Below the pieces are notes generated by a model. The model saw only the letters and a program-made list of their open reading frames with translations, did no database searches and had not been told where the DNA came from. Shown here one piece after another: positions 36,231 through 46,304 of a DNA stretch of 64,000 bases; the first letter of the stretch is position 1, and every line of letters starts with the position of its first letter. A program made the position numbers and the translations under genes. Location: the NCBI GenBank assembly GCA_035771175.1, contig CM069597.1, positions 46,389,212-46,453,211 on the forward strand, in the 5' to 3' direction. Source of the DNA: Paratinospora sagittata. Lineage: Eukaryota; Streptophyta; Magnoliopsida; Ranunculales; Menispermaceae.

Positions 36231-37970
36231 ATGATGGCTTCACCTCCAAGTCGCTCTCAACAGGAAACTGATTTGCTTGAACGAAGTAACAAAAAAGTTA
36301 AGATGAATGTGGATGGAATAGAAGCGGATTTGTCGCCGATGGCGGACGTAAATATGGTGGAGGAGACTCAGGCCTGCAAGGAGAATGCCGAGGGGAATGG
36401 GATGTTCGCCCCCTTGCCAACATTTAGAGACAAACTTTTGGGCTATACGGGACGGATGGATGATGGTGAGACGTCCGATGAGGATTGGACCTCAGATGAT
36501 GAAGGAGAGATGGGGGATGAGGAGTCCGAGTCCGAGTGCCCAGTCATTCACATCTCCAAGGAGGAGAAGAGACGCTTACGTCGCCCATGGAGACAGACAC
36601 TTATTATCAAATTGTTGGGCAGAACAATTGGATTTACATTCCTGTTACGTAAGATTAAGGCCTTATGGCGTCCGAAGGCTCCTATTGAATTAGTTGCTAT
36701 TGATCAAGACTATTTTCTTGTCAAGTTTGCCTCCAAGGAGGATTATGCGTATGCAAAATTTGAGGGCCCATGGATGATCTTTGATCATTATCTGACAGTG
36801 CGCCAATGGCATCCTAATTTTGACCCGGGGCAGGAGAACATGGATAGATTGTTGGTGTGGGTGCGAATCCCTTGCCTCCCAATTGAATACTATGACTATG
36901 ATTTCCTCATGAACGTAGGGGCGCGTATTGGTCGTCCGGTGAAGATTGATGATGCAACAAGCACCGTCTCTAGGGGGAAGTTCGCGCGTATATGTGTGGA
37001 GGTAGATATAACCAAGCCACTTCTATCTAAATTCACTTTGCGACGTCGGGTTCGACGGATTGAATACGAGGGGATTCATTTAATTTGCTTTGATTGTGGA
37101 TGTTATGGGCATCGGAAAGATGCGTGTCCAAAAAAAGAGGGCCAAGAGACGCCTCATCACGGTGGACCGGCGGAAGTGCTGGACGGAGATGTTAGAGATG
37201 TGGTCGGAGTTCAATCTAGGCCGGTTAAGCCTCCAGTGAATCAGGAAATAATCGAAAGTTATGGGCCATGGATGTTGGCTTCTAAAAGATCTCGTAGAGG
37301 TATGACCAAAACTGAAAATGGAAAGAGTGGGAGAGCTGGACGTGATCCTCGGGATATGCCACTGATTGGTGCTCAACAAAATGCTAGTTTTCAGCAACAT
37401 ATTTCTCGGTACGCGGCATTAGCGGTTGAGGATCCTCCTGAGGAAAATATTGATAGTGAGCAACGAGATGGGCCGCATCTTGATAAGGATATTGGCGTGC
37501 ACATGGGCTCAGGGATATCACTTAATGAACATGTCAAGAGTAAAGGGAAAAGGCCCAATGTGCAAAAAAATACTAAGGAAGTGGATAATGGCCCAAGCAC
37601 TCAAGTGGCTGTAGAGACCAGCAATGCGGTTCGAATAAAGAAGAATTTACTGACTCGTGACAACACTTCTATCTCTTCTCAGTCCAAGCAAGCTGCCGCT
37701 GCGGAGGAACATATTGTGGTGCGTGGGTCCAATAGAGGTCAGTTGATTTCTCGATCGGTGGTCTCTCATCTCCAGCATCAGGTTGAGAACATGGAGGGTA
37801 TTCATCCTACAATTAATTTGATACCAGAACATCATCAAGATCCTCCTATTGGTAGGCGGGAACTTGGTGGAACAAAAGCTAATCTGGTGGGGGTGCATAA
37901 CGAAGCTCCTAGTTACAAGGATGAATCGTTTGGGAGGATGAATATTGTTGATGGAGGGTTATCCTCTTAA
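36231..37970 (+). CDS. LINE ORF1 protein (DUF4283 plus CCHC zinc knuckle)
   Basis: From the ATG at 36231 the frame encodes 579 residues. It opens in frame 27 bases earlier at a GTG, but the ATG pair at 36231/36234 is the plausible start. An acidic segment (about 85-110) precedes a DUF4283-like domain (WRQTLIIKLLGRTIGF, FLVKFASKEDYAYAKFEGPWM, DRLLVWVRIPCLPIEYY). A CX2CX4HX4C zinc knuckle follows (C286, C289, H294, C299). The C-terminal half is basic and low in complexity. In plant L1 elements this protein binds the element's RNA. No stop or frameshift is seen over 1.7 kb, unlike the decayed elements nearby, so the insertion looks young. Confidence 0.85.
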   Translation: MMASPPSRSQQETDLLERSNKKVKMNVDGIEADLSPMADVNMVEETQACKENAEGNGMFAPLPTFRDKLLGYTGRMDDGETSDEDWTSDDEGEMGDEESESECPVIHISKEEKRRLRRPWRQTLIIKLLGRTIGFTFLLRKIKALWRPKAPIELVAIDQDYFLVKFASKEDYAYAKFEGPWMIFDHYLTVRQWHPNFDPGQENMDRLLVWVRIPCLPIEYYDYDFLMNVGARIGRPVKIDDATSTVSRGKFARICVEVDITKPLLSKFTLRRRVRRIEYEGIHLICFDCGCYGHRKDACPKKEGQETPHHGGPAEVLDGDVRDVVGVQSRPVKPPVNQEIIESYGPWMLASKRSRRGMTKTENGKSGRAGRDPRDMPLIGAQQNASFQQHISRYAALAVEDPPEENIDSEQRDGPHLDKDIGVHMGSGISLNEHVKSKGKRPNVQKNTKEVDNGPSTQVAVETSNAVRIKKNLLTRDNTSISSQSKQAAAAEEHIVVRGSNRGQLISRSVVSHLQHQVENMEGIHPTINLIPEHHQDPPIGRRELGGTKANLVGVHNEAPSYKDESFGRMNIVDGGLSS

Positions 37971-38032
37971 AGCCGTGCTTGTCAATTTTTTGGTCTTCGG
38001 TAGGGGTGGGTAGCCTATTTTATCTTGTTTTT

Positions 38033-38176
38033 ATGGATTTTATGATCTGGAATTGTCAAGGGAAGATGCGGGGAATGTGTATCCTGTCTTTCCCTTCCCG
38101 TGGGTTATTTAATATTTTGAGGGAAGATGCAACTGGGGTTACTGGGCCTAGGAGAGTTCGAGATGTAGTGTACTAA
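38033..38176 (+). pseudogene. LINE ORF2 stub (start of endonuclease)
   Basis: MDFMIWNCQGKMRG matches the start of plant L1 endonuclease, where a WNC-RG motif opens the domain. The next residues (about 38085 onward) no longer fit endonuclease and run into the 3' UTR, so nearly all of ORF2 is deleted. Confidence 0.75.
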
Positions 38177-38237
38177 TTGTTCTTATTGGGTATTCCCCCT
38201 CTTTTTCTTTTCAAAAAAAAATAGAAAATGAAGGAAA

Positions 38238-38394
38238 AGAAAGCTCCTGTTTTGATCCCACAGGACAATTGCTATGTGATCATGCAATTATAAGTGGTTA
38301 TAAAAATTAAGGGAATTGCAATTAGGCGTGACGATTTGCACCTTATTATTGTCTATATTCATTTAATATACATAGTTAAATATCTACTTATCAG
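38238..38394. other. Spacer after the LINE
   Basis: AT-rich sequence between the LINE target duplication and the possible old LTR; no feature seen. Confidence 0.4.
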
Positions 38395-38801
38395 TATAAC
38401 ACCTCAATTTTTATCAAATTACAAAACTGAAGTGTTACGTTATTTGAACATCAACTCTGATCTTTAAGCAATATTTAAAATTTATTAGAGTAATTATAAA
38501 AATATATATGGTATAATTCACATATTTTTACGCAGCAAAACTTATATACAATCTCCTAGATTCAAGTTAATGTCTGCTCCACATGCACGACATCCACATA
38601 GTATTTTTATGTCCTGAAAAATATAAAAAGGTGAACTAAAAGCCCAATGGTCATACCTAATAGTTTTCAAGCATTAAACCTATCGATATTATATAATTCA
38701 ACCATAACAAATACGCATCCCAAATCTAACAATCATAAAATTAAAATTTACATATATGAAAAGCACGTGCACGAGAATATGTATAGAACGCATATGCATA
38801 A

Positions 38802-38806
38802 ATAAT
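38802..38806. repeat. Copia target-site duplication, left
   Basis: ataat directly before the 5' LTR, matched by ataat at 44121-44125 directly after the 3' LTR. Confidence 0.9.
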
Positions 38807-39362
38807 TGATGGTCCACCTCATTCAAACATAGTGGGCGGCAGCAGCCAAACGACTAAAAATGTCAACAATCACGGCCAGCAAGACTCACGTGGGATCCTC
38901 AGCAACCAAACATTCAACAGGAGGACGACTGCATGGGAATGTTGCATGGGACACGTGGGTGGATGAATTTTTTTGTTAGCTCTATATATAGAGCCCTTGC
39001 TTCATTCATTCGATAGATATGTGAGAGATCAAATTCGGAGATATCTAATTCTAAAGATCCAGAGAGCCTCAAAGAGAGTTTCTTAGAGAAGAAAAAGTGT
39101 AAGCCAATTTGTGAAGTTTTACCCACAAATTGAAGATACATAGTTATTGTATTGTTTGTGAGAGATCCACCTAAGGGTGACGTTTGTAATCTCATTTATT
39201 ATAGTGGAAGTCTTTAAGCGGCCTACGGGTCCCGTGGTTTTTACCTCCTTTTTAGAGGGTTTTCCACGCTAAAATCTTTGGTGTTATTTTGTTGTATTTT
39301 AGTTTAGAAATTATCCTGGGATTGTAGAATTTACTTCTTTACAACCATCGATTTTTCTAACA
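38807..39362 (+). repeat. Copia 5' LTR
   Basis: 556 bp, TG...CA. A palindromic TATA element (tctatatata at 38981) marks the likely promoter. A minus-strand open frame inside is repeated in the other LTR and is not a gene. Confidence 0.93.
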
Positions 39363-39365
39363 AAG

Positions 39366-39378
39366 TGGTATCAGAGCC
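39366..39378 (+). promoter_or_regulatory. Copia primer-binding site
   Basis: TGGTATCAGAGCC, complementary to the 3' end of initiator tRNA-Met, three bases after the 5' LTR. Confidence 0.9.
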
Positions 39379-39586
39379 TGGGTCGTTTTCAGCGAAGGTA
39401 CTATACACACATACAGTACTATTCACGTAAGGTACTGTTTACACATACAGTACGACACACGTATACGACACTGTTTTGTCGGTAGGTATTATTTGGAATA
39501 GTGGGATTCACGAGTACTATTCATTGAGTACTATTCATCGCCGGAAAAGTTTCAAGCTCCGCGAAACCTGTTGACTGACGACTCAA

Positions 39587-40445
39587 ATGGAGGAGAGCAC
39601 AGCCAATATGATCAGATTGACTGCATTTAATTATGCAATTTGGAAGCCGAAGATGAATGATCTTTTATAGATCTGTGGAAGTCGATTATAATGCCGAAGG
39701 AGAAAGCCGTGACTACAACTTCGACAGATGACAAGACACCAAAAACAACCAGCACAGACGCTGACTGGGCCGTGCTGAACCGAAAGTGTGCTGCTCAAAT
39801 CAGACAATGGATCGACAAGAGCATTTTTCAAAATTTTGCTAATGAACACGATGCTTACGTTCTTTGGCAAAAGTTGGAGAAAATGTATGCAAGGACAACC
39901 GTACAGAATAAAGCTAATCTGATGCGACGATTAGTCAATTTGAAGTATAAAGATGGAAGCAGCGTATTCCACACATGAGTGAGTTCCAAGGCATTGCAGA
40001 TCAACTCAACTCTATGATGATGATCGTAAATGACGAGCTACAAGCGTTGTTGTTGTTGAGTTATCTACCAAAAAGTTGAGACACTCTAGTTCTGTCAGTT
40101 AGTAACTCAGCTCCTGAAGGCAAGCTTACCATGGATATGGTAAAACACAGAATGCTGAACGAAGAGTCTCGACGAAAAGACGATGGATATACTCCTGAAA
40201 CCGAAGCACTTGTCATGGAAAAACAAGGCAAGCAAGAATGGCACGGAAGAAGTAAAAGCAGATATCCTCGTAACCAAAGTCAGCAAAAAGGACGCTCGAA
40301 GTCCAGATCGTGGCATGACAAGAAGTGTCATCACTGCGGCAAGCCCAGACACTTCATTCGAGAATGTAAAAAGTTAAAGGCGGAACGATCCAGAAATCAA
40401 GAAGCAGAAACCCGAACGAATGACACCGCAACTCTCACTGAATAA
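39587..40445 (+). pseudogene. Copia gag, broken
   Basis: Gag starts at ATG 39587 and meets TAG at 39668. The rest continues in another frame (39691-39978: LNRKCAAQIRQWIDKSIFQN, LWQKLEKMYARTT), shifts again near 39972, meets a TGA near 40075 and runs to TAA at 40443. Near its end is a CCHC zinc knuckle (CHHCGKPRHFIRECKK, near 40327). In functional relatives gag and pol form one continuous frame, so this copy has at least two frameshifts and three stops here. Confidence 0.85.
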
Positions 40446-43400
40446 GTTGTCATTGTTCGAGATGTTGATTATGTCAACCTTGCAAGTCAAGACTCTACAT
40501 GGGTAGTTGACTCAGGTGCGTCCTACCATGTCACCTCACGACGAGATTTCTTCTCAACCTACACTCAAGGTGATATCGGACGAGTGAGGATGAGAAATGA
40601 TAATGCATCCAAAATTATCGGTATCGGCAATATTTATTTAGAAACTAACCTTGGATGCAGGTTACTCTTGAAAGATGTGAGGCATGTTCCTGATATTCGC
40701 CTCAATTTGATATCCACCGGAATGCTTGATGACAATGGCTACAATAATAACTTTGGTGAAGGAAAATGGAAGTTCACCAAAGGAAACTTGATAGTAGCCA
40801 AAGGCAAGAAAGATACATCACTCTACATCACAGAAGCCAAGTTGTGTAGAGAAGAAGTAAATACCATGAGGAAAGAAGTTCCCACCGAGTTATGGCATAA
40901 GCGGCTCGGCCACATGAATGAAAAGGGTCTCAGAATTCTTTCCAAGAAGGAGCACTTGCCAGGAATGACAGGTACATCTTTACGTACTTGTGTTGATTGT
41001 ATTATGAGTAAACAACATAGAGTTGCATTTCGTAGTTTCCCACCATCTAGAAAGGCAAATATTCTAGATGTAATACACACAGATGTCTGCACAATGAGTT
41101 GTAAGTCACTAGGAGGTGCTCATTATTTTGTGACTTTTATTGATGATCACTCTAGAAAAGTGTGGGCCTTTGCTTTGAAAACTAAAGATCAAATGCAGGA
41201 AGTTTTCAAGCAATTTCATGTAAAAGTTGAGAGAGAAACTGGCAGACGTTTGAAGTGTGTACGATCAGACAATGGCGGTGAGTATCGCGGATCATTCGAG
41301 GAGTACTGCAGAAGTTTTGGCATCAGGCTGGAAAAATCAGTAATAAAGACACCTCAACACAACGGTGTCACAAAGAGGATGAACAGAACCATCTGTGAAA
41401 GAGTCAGATGTATGCTCTCAAATGCAAAACTGTCAAACTCCTATTGGGGGGAGGCAATGAGGACAACAGTCGATTTAATCAACCTTTCTCCATCAGTTCC
41501 ACTGAACTACTACGTACCAGAAAAGGTTTGGACGGGAAAAAACGTTTCTTACAAACACTTGAAAGTATTCGGCTGCAGAGCATTTGTTCACATCCCTAAA
41601 GACGAGAGGTCCAAGTTGGATGGAAAAGAGAAGCAATGTATCTTTGTGGAATATTCCCATGAAGAATTCGGCTACAGATTATGGGATCCTGTCAACAAAA
41701 GGATTGTCAAAAGCAGAGACGTGGTGTTTCTTGAATATCAGACGATTGAGGATTTTCAGAAACCTGAGAAGCCACAATCAGAAGAAATTCCAGTAAATCT
41801 GGAACCAGCCTCTCCATCAACAAATTCAGATGACAAGGAAGTTGCACCAGATACTAAGGATAATGTTCCACCAGCTCAAAGTTCAGAACCAGAACAAGTT
41901 TCTGAACAAGTCCAACCAGAAGCACAGCTAAGGAGATCCACCAGAGAGCGACAACCAAGTCAAAGATATTCTCCTAGCGACTATGTGATGCTCACTGACG
42001 GGGGAGAACCAGAGAGCTATACCGAAGCTATCACTGACCAGCATAAGACTGAGTGGATGAAAGCCATGCAGGAAGAAATGAAATCTCTGCATGAGAACCA
42101 CACATTTGACTTGGTGAAATTACCGCAGGGAAGGAAAGCCCTCAATAACAAGTGGGTGTACAGGATAAAAAAGCGAAGAAAGTAGCTTGCAACCTCTATA
42201 CAAAGCAAGATTGGTTGTGAAAGGATTCGGACAGAAGAAATGCGTTGACTTCGATGAAATCTTCTCACCGGTGGTAAAAATGTCTTCAATCCGAGTTGTT
42301 CTTGGCTTGGCAGCTAGTCTTAATCTGGAGGTTGAACAACTTGATGTAAAAATCGCATTCTTACACGGTGATCTTGACGAGGAAATCTATATGGAACAGC
42401 CCGAAGGTTTCCAAGTCAAAAGAAAAGAGAAGTTGGTATGTTGGCTAAAGAAAAGTCTGTACGGTTTGAAACAGGCACCGAGGCAGTGGTATAAAAAGTT
42501 CGACTCGTTCATGGAGCAAACGGAATACAACCGAAAGACAACCGTTCATGGTGATTTTATTATTCTTTTGTTTTATGTTGATGATATGTTAATTGTAGGC
42601 CAAGATATTGGCAAGATTAACACGTTGAAGAAAGAGTTGAGCAAGTCCTTTGCCATGAAAGGCTTAGGACCCGCAAAGCAAATCCTTGGCATGAAGATTG
42701 TTCGTGACAGGAATAACAAGAGACTTTGGCTATCTCAAGAGAAGTATATTGAGAAAGTTTTAGAGCGGTTCAACATGAGCAAAACTAAACCTGTTAGTTC
42801 TCCACTGGCAAGCCACTTCAAGCTTAATGCGAGCCAGTGTCCTTCAAGCGAGGGGGAGAAATCAGAGATAAGCAAGGTGCCTTATGCATCGGTGGTTGGC
42901 AGTCTAATGTACGCTATGGTATGCACCAGACTAGACATTGCTCATGTTGTTGGTGTTGTGAGCCGATTTCTATCAAATCTTGGAAAGGAACATTGGACAA
43001 CAGTCAAATGGATACTCAGGTATCTTAGAGGTACTTCTAGTCATTGTTTATGTTTTGGTAATGATAAATCTGTATTAGAAGGATTTACAGATTCAGATAT
43101 GGCTGGCGATGTGGATACGAGAAAGTCGATATCCGGGTACCTAATAACATTTGCAGGGGGAGCTGTCTCATGGCAATCACGATTACAAAAATGTATTGCC
43201 TTAAGTACCACAAAAGCAGAATATATTGCAATCACTGAAGGTTGTAAGGAGATCTTGTGGATGAAAAAGTTCTTACAAGAATTACAGCAGAACCAAGAAA
43301 AATATGTTCTTTATTGCGACAGTCAAAGCGCAATTCACCACAGCAAGAACTCAACCTTCCATTCAAGGTCCAAGCACATCGACGTGCGGTATCATTGGAT

Positions 43401-43548
43401 TCGTGATGTGCTGGAAAATAAACTGCTGCAAGTTGAGAAGATCCACACTAATGACAACGGGGCAGATATGATGACGAAGTCCCTGACCAGAGAAAAGCTT
43501 GTTATCTATAGAGAGATTGCAGGTGTGGAGGAACCTTGTTCCACATGA
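40446..43548 (+). pseudogene. Copia pol, broken
   Basis: Protease: DSGAS near 40509. Integrase: HHCC finger near 40890-41010 (WHKRLGHMN, CVDCIMSKQH) and core with HTDVC and RSDNGGEY, but the third catalytic acid is Lys (codon 41373-41375, AAG). A TAG at 42183-42185 separates integrase from reverse transcriptase. The latter keeps YVDD (42574-42585) and seems to lack about ten residues just before that block. RNase H begins near GFTDSDMAG (43081); its catalytic Glu is Lys (43213-43215, AAA). Both Lys changes fit G-to-A transitions. The frame ends at 43548 just before the polypurine tract. The element cannot make active enzymes. Confidence 0.9.
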
Positions 43549-43562
43549 GGTGGAGGAGGAGA
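43548..43562 (+). promoter_or_regulatory. Polypurine tract
   Basis: aggtggaggaggaga lies just before the 3' LTR and would prime plus-strand synthesis. Confidence 0.85.
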
Positions 43563-43564
43563 TT

Positions 43565-44120
43565 TGATGGTCCACCTCATTCAAACATAGTGGGCGGCAG
43601 CAGCCAAACGGCTAAAAATGTCAACAATCATAGCCAGCAAGACTCACGTGGGATCCTCAGTAACCAAACATTCAACAGGAGGACGGCTGCATGAGAATGT
43701 TGCATGGGACACGTGGGCGGATAAATTTTTTTGTTGGCTCTATATATAGAGCCCTTGCTTTATTCATTCGATAGATATGTGAGAGATCAAATTCGGAGAG
43801 ATCTAATTCTAAAGATCCAGAGAGCCTCAAAGAGAGTTTCTTTGAGAAGAAAAAGTGTAAGCCAATTTGTGAAGTTTTACCTACAAATTGAAGATACATA
43901 GTTATTATATTATTTGTGAGAGATCCACCTAAGGGTGACGTTTGTAATCTCATTTATTATAGTGGAAGTCTTTAAGCGGCCTACGGGTCCCGTGATTTTT
44001 ACCTTCTTTTTAGAAGATTTTCCACGCTAAAATCTTTGGTGTTATTTTATTGTATTTTAGTTTTAGAATTTTCCTGGGATTATAGAATTTACTTATTTAC
44101 AACCATCGATTTTCCTAATA
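43565..44120 (+). repeat. Copia 3' LTR
   Basis: 556 bp, the same length as the 5' LTR. Its last base pair step is TA instead of CA (ctaata against ctaaca). Followed by the ataat duplication. Confidence 0.93.
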
Positions 44121-44125
44121 ATAAT

Positions 44126-46089
44126 TTCTTTTGCACTAAGCACGATAAATCAAAATTTAATAATTGTATTTAGCACATAACATGGGCCAATCACATCCAA
44201 AAATTATATTTAACACACAATATAAGTCAATCGCACTTAAATTCATATGCAAAAAATAAGTACATAATGTAGGATTAATATAATATAATAAAAACGAGTA
44301 ATACGAACAAACGTCAGGAATCATCCACCTTTTACATTTTTCCTTCTATACAAAGAGTATCAAAATGTTGCGACGCCTAAATCAAGCTCGCGGACACGAT
44401 GAACTTTTCCTTTTTTTCTCTCTTTTTCTTTCCTCTCTTTCCTCTTCTTTTCTCGGAGCCCACGGCTTCCTTTCTGGGATGACGACACAGCTCATTTTTT
44501 AGCTTTAAATAAGTATTATAATGTAGGCATGCTTGGGAAGTCCCAAGCATAATTTTTATTATTATTTTATGATATCATAAATTAATAATATATATAATAT
44601 ATGCTCATTTATTAGTTCAAATAATATATGCCCCTGAACTCTTTAATATTTACAATTGAGGACCTTTCACAAATACCACTGAACTTCCATACGGTTTACT
44701 TCTTATATTTAGATATGTACCCATATGTATGTTATAATATCCATTTACGTCCACACATGAATATATATATATATCATTCTTACTCAAAGTTATGCTTTTA
44801 AATTAGCCCGAATGATTAAGCCTCATCATTCCAGATAACCCTTTTTATTAAAGTTTATTTGATCTACATAGTCATTTTAATACTTAGGCTTGACCCACAT
44901 ATATTATGTGGTTTATAAATACAATACACTTTGTTGATATATATATTAATCAACATATGTCCATAAGTGAATATAACTAACCAATCACATCTACCTATAT
45001 AATTTGAGTACGATCTTAATGGATTAATACATATATATGTATATTATGGAGTTTAATATTTTATAATTCATGAATTCACCTTATTAATCACATAATATAA
45101 GGTAATTTTCATAATTAATCTTATTTTTCTAATAAGGTTATATTATCCCAATTATTCATCTAATAAGATTATTATTTCTTTTACTAATATAATAAAATAA
45201 TTTCCTCGATTTAATCAACCTTATTTATCTCATAAAGTCGTTAATGCACATTATTTACCCTAGGTTATTTTCTCAAATTAACCTTAATTATGTACTAAGG
45301 ATATTATTCTAATTTCATTACTTAACCTTATTTATATCATAAGATTATTATTTTCGTTCAATTCACATTATTTATTTAGTAAGGTTATTTTTTATAAATA
45401 TACCTTACTATTTTAATAACACATAATTTCCATCATAATACAACATATATAGTTCAACACACAATCAAGTAATGTTATATTATAATTTGTGGTTTAACTA
45501 TAGTTTATTAACTAGGATTAATTTTTTAACCAAACTTGGGGTATTACATATAGCTTCTGAAGGTTTCGTGTTCAAACTTCTTTGCAAGGATTTGCTTGTT
45601 TATCTCATTTGATCACATGCCATCATGCACTTGAAGGTAAATATTAATGCCCACGTTGGCTTGATATAATAGTCAGGCATCTAGTTATCAACTATAACTT
45701 TTAATCAATTTCTAACAAGCCTTACTAGTCTGGTGCTCCAGGAAGCCTGCCTAAATTAGAGGGAAAGAGAGTTACTGCTAGCAAGAGTTTGAGTTAGACT
45801 AAAACTCCTCAAGATCCAACAACTCCTACCTATCCAAATCCATAGGAGTTCAAGTCAAACTCAAACTCAAGCCACCTACAAAGTGAGAGTGATTTAAATC
45901 ATACACATTCAGTTCATGAATTCAACCTTTGTTCTTTAGCACAAACCTTTGACTGTGACTACAAAAAGGCATTGCTTTTGCAGTCTAATTCTCAACTAAA
46001 TTTGTCAATGAAACTGGATGCATGTGAACATAAATAAATAAAAAGTTAAAAAACCAATATATGATTGTTATTCTTTCCAAGTATAGCTT
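44126..46089. other. AT-rich region before the assembly gap
   Basis: No gene is recognised. Part may be the right half of an old LTR (to 45548). At about 45060-45420 a loose repeat of ttaaccttatttat / ataaggttatt words alternates in direct and inverted form. I looked for the missing first exon of the gene downstream and did not find it. Confidence 0.4.
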
Positions 46090-46189
46090 NNNNNNNNNNN
46101 NNNNNNNNNNNNNNNNNNNNNNNNNNNNNNNNNNNNNNNNNNNNNNNNNNNNNNNNNNNNNNNNNNNNNNNNNNNNNNNNNNNNNNNNN
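46090..46189. other. Assembly gap, 100 N
   Basis: Exactly 100 N, the conventional placeholder for a gap of unknown size. The first exon of the SRL2-like gene may lie here. Confidence 0.99.
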
Positions 46190-46304
46190 AATGTGGTTAA
46201 CTTGGACCTTTAAGAAATAAGAAAACCCTTTTTTGTTTGTTTCTCTCATCATGGAGCTTCCCCCATCTCATGCATATCTATATCTGTTTCTTGTATTTTT
46301 GCAG

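Larger units (their letters stand above)
35761..38219 (+). mobile_element. L1-type LINE with intact ORF1 and deleted ORF2
   Basis: The element lies between two copies of the 18-base sequence aatagaaaatgaaggaaa (35743-35760 and 38220-38237), a typical LINE target-site duplication, and ends in a short poly(A). A 470-bp 5' UTR (35761-36230) precedes ORF1 (36231-37970). After ORF1 only about 250 bp remain: the first residues of the endonuclease (38033-38176), then a 3' UTR ending ccccctctttttcttttc and the A-tract. Reverse transcriptase and RNase H are absent. Both element ends and the target duplication are complete, so the deletion seems to predate insertion and it moved with enzyme supplied by another LINE. 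Confidence 0.85.
38807..44120 (+). mobile_element. Ty1/copia LTR retrotransposon, non-autonomous through decay
   Basis: A 5.3-kb element with two 556-bp LTRs, an ataat target duplication, a tRNA-iMet primer-binding site (39366-39378), gag, pol in the copia order (protease, integrase, reverse transcriptase, RNase H) and a polypurine tract (43548-43562). The LTRs differ at roughly 26 positions by my count (about 5%), mostly C-to-T and G-to-A changes typical of methylated DNA. Gag and pol carry several stops and frameshifts. Sequence style fits the Tork/Tnt1-like lineage. Confidence 0.93.
38395..45548. mobile_element. Possible old solo LTR (Ty3/gypsy-like) interrupted by the copia element
   Basis: The left end tataacacctc (38395) and right end ggggtattaca (ending 45548) are inverted relatives of the tgtaacacc...ggtgttaca ends of many plant LTRs. 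With the copia insertion (38802-44125) removed, about 1.83 kb of AT-rich, non-coding sequence remains between them. The outer 5-mers (atcag and tatag) do not match, so this rests on end similarity alone. Confidence 0.3.

Noticed and set aside
38914..39195. 93-codon minus-strand frame, repeated at 43672-43953
   Set aside because: Both copies lie inside the two copia LTRs and match because the LTRs do.
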